A stretch of DNA of 64,000 bases, taken from contig OZ020245.1 of the NCBI GenBank assembly GCA_963971285.1, positions 20,102,983 through 20,166,982 of the forward strand, in the 5' to 3' direction. Both the position numbers and the translations under genes were made by a program. Within the stretch, counting starts at the first letter, position 1. Each line of letters opens with the position of its first letter. The notes beneath the pieces were generated by a model. It made no database searches. It was given only the letters and a program-made list of their open reading frames with translations, and had not been told where the DNA came from. Shown here piece after piece: positions 62,325 to 64,000 of this stretch. This DNA is from Astropecten irregularis (lineage: Eukaryota > Echinodermata > Asteroidea > Paxillosida > Astropectinidae).

Positions 62325-63645
62325 GTAAGTCGGTATAATTTGGGCGACTTTTTTTTCGGGGGAGGGGGGGGGCCTTGCGCAACCACTGCATTTTTCATTG
62401 GAAGTTGACTTGGTGATGTTTTTTCGAAGTAAGTTCATTCATAAAATAAGCAGAGATTGAAATCTGATTGATAATAAGCAAAATCATGTCAGAGGAAAAA
62501 AACCCAGAATTAAACACTAACCTGGAAGTGACGACCAGATGTAGAATTTGGAAATTCTTTGATCTGTGTGACTTCCGAAAGGTTTTTGCATCACCATGAA
62601 AACAAGATCTCATTGTGAAAACACTTTGCAGACTCTCAGAAGATTCCCTACCTGTACAAACTCTTCCTGTTTTTGTTATTTACCTAACAGGCCCTTGATA
62701 AGATCAGGTACGAAAGCCTGACGGACCCAGCCCGGGTGGAGACTGGCGGCAAGGACTTCACCATCAAGATCATCCCCAACAAGGAGGAGAAGACCCTGAC
62801 CCTCATTGACACTGGTGTGGGAATGACCAAGGCCGATCTGGTCAACAACCTGGGTACCATCGCCAAGAGTGGCACCAAGGCCTTCATGGAAGCCTTGGAG
62901 GTAATTAAGGGGCACCTTGCTTTGGAGAATAGGGGTTGGTAGATTTTGACGGGAGTTGAATATTGGTGATAAATAGGACCGGGAGCTTTGGAAATGCATA
63001 AATGGGGACAGAATTCTTCAAAAACTTCAGTTACAAATTTCAAATAATTGTTCACTCTTGCAGGCTGGAGCTGACATTTCTATGATCGGTCAGTTTGGCG
63101 TGGGATTCTACTCGGCATACCTTGTTGCCGACAGAGTGACGGTGTACTCCAAGCACTCTGATGACGAAAGCTACATCTGGGAATCCTCAGCCGGTGGCTC
63201 GTTCACTGTCAGATCAGCACCCAGTAAGTGAAAACAGCCTGTTGACCTCAGTTGCTGAGGCTTACTGTTAATGAAGGGAAATCTTCATGTCTCCATTGAC
63301 AGCAGTTGAAAAACAATTCATCATCTGCCTCGATAACTTGATTGAACCATTTGCACTTTAATTGCAGCATTGTGGGTATCGGATGCTCTTTGGCTCGGTA
63401 TTAATTATTGGATAATAGAAAAATCAAAATTCAAAACAGATAAATGCAGTGATAGGAGAGTTTACTCATCAAATGAGTAATTTCGTCATTTTTGTTCTAT
63501 TCCGACAGTTTCTAATGATCTGAAGCGTGGTACCATGATCGTCCTACACATGAAGGAGGATCAGACGGAGTATACCGATGAGAAGAGGATCCGTGAAATC
63601 ATCAAGAAGCACAGCCAGTTCATTGGCTATCCCATTGCACTCCAG
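62172..63645 (+). CDS. HSP90: HSP90 cytosolic molecular chaperone, 5' part (four coding exons)
   Basis: HSP90 is the ATP-driven dimeric chaperone of the cytosol that matures kinases, steroid receptors and heat-shock factor. Coding exons are 62172-62324, 62691-62900, 63064-63223 and 63509-63645; phases join exactly (153, 210, 160 and 137 bases, 220 codons). The N-terminal GHKL ATPase domain shows [15 protein letters not shown] (catalytic Glu and magnesium-binding Asn), DTGVGM (ATP-binding Asp), [18 protein letters not shown] (lid) and [37 protein letters not shown] and SQFIGYPI lead to the charged linker. The short N-terminus without signal peptide points to the cytosolic form, not the ER paralogue. 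The remaining two thirds lies right of the window. It is transcribed away from BIRC6. Confidence 0.97.
62691..62900 (+). CDS. HSP90: HSP90 coding exon 2
   Basis: 70 codons, phase 0 at both ends. Acceptor CCTAACAG, donor [42 protein letters not shown] and [12 protein letters not shown] are the ATP-binding core. [10 protein letters not shown] replaces the usual SKLDSGKEL-type loop. Confidence 0.97.
63064..63223 (+). CDS. HSP90: HSP90 coding exon 3
   Basis: Acceptor CTTGCAG, donor CCCA/GTAAGT, phase 1. [20 protein letters not shown] and [20 protein letters not shown] finish the nucleotide-binding domain. Confidence 0.97.
63509..63645 (+). CDS. HSP90: HSP90 coding exon 4
   Basis: Acceptor TTCCGACAG, donor CAG/GTAAGA, phase 0. 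[20 protein letters not shown] and [16 protein letters not shown] end the N-terminal domain. Confidence 0.97.
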
Positions 63646-63737
63646 GTAAGATTAGCAAGTGTGTAGGCTTTCTGGGAAGTTCAAAACATAATCATCAAAT
63701 AACCACAAGGGAAACTGACTGAATTTTGAAGTCATTG

Positions 63738-63959
63738 AAAAGTGAACAAAGACCCCCCTTGGGGTATGGCAGTGTGTGTGTGGTTTCGTGGCTTCTGACT
63801 GCCTAATGAACAAAGATAATTTACTATTGGGGTCACCACCAACATAGGTAGGGCTGGACTGCTCAGTTGGTAGAGTGCCTTTACGCCGGTATTCAGGAGG
63901 TCGCCGGTTCGAATCTCGCTCCAGTCAACTTTTCTTTGTTCACTTTTCAATAAGTTCAA
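63738..63959 (+). mobile_element. tRNA-like SINE in HSP90 intron
   Basis: AAAAGTGAACAAAGACCC at the left and TTTCTTTGTTCACTTTTC at the right are inverted. Between are GTGGCTTCTGACTGCC, box A (TGCTCAGTTGGTAGAGTG) and box B (GGTTCGAATCTCGCTCC). Confidence 0.82.
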
Positions 63960-64000
63960 AACATGTTATATGATATTGCACACATGACGATTCCATCTGA

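Noticed and set aside
1-64000. CRISPR array, operon or bacterial origin of the window
   Set aside because: No spacer-regular direct repeats; all repeats are MITE, SINE or minisatellite, and the genes have spliceosomal introns.

Overview
This is a piece of animal nuclear genome: long, intron-rich genes with GT-AG splice sites and dense short transposons, and no bacterial features. The two genes recognised here, their intron positions and the repeats fit an invertebrate deuterostome. An echinoderm is my best guess, but nothing in the window proves the phylum.

Positions 1 to 52247, minus strand: 47 coding exons of BIRC6 (BRUCE/Apollon), the giant inhibitor-of-apoptosis protein with E2/E3 ubiquitin-ligase activity. 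The exons run from the N-terminus at the right to an exon ending in mid-protein at 1091. Every exon-exon phase joins without a stop, giving 4014 codons (4166 if the longest form of exon 21 is used). The window holds the N-terminal propeller, the BIR zinc domain (predicted ligands C282, C285, H302, C309), the beta-sandwich domains and the armadillo-like scaffold. The C-terminal ubiquitin-like and UBC exons lie left of base 1.

Positions 52248 to about 61260: intergenic DNA between two divergently transcribed genes. It contains a tRNA-like SINE, TTAA-type MITEs, homopolymer G/C runs, a 5'-truncated LINE with an intact reverse transcriptase (54577-57267) and a hAT-type MITE nested in another MITE.

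Positions about 61260 to 63645 and beyond, plus strand: the 5' part of a cytosolic HSP90 gene. It has a TATA-like promoter, a probable non-coding first exon, an intron with candidate heat-shock elements, and four coding exons of the N-terminal ATPase domain. The gene runs off the right edge.

The BIRC6 introns are a museum of nested non-autonomous DNA transposons, many with exact 8-bp or TTAA target duplications. The most unusual structure is in BIRC6 exon 21. Its end, including the 5' splice site, is repeated five times as a 114-bp in-frame unit, so five alternative donors could add zero to four copies of a 38-residue repeat. Also notable are a 3.5-kb inverted-repeat element packed with degenerate tandem sequence in intron 22, and a hAT family whose copies share termini but carry different subterminal hexamer repeats. 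All calls come from reading the sequence and from remembered knowledge of the families; no search was run.
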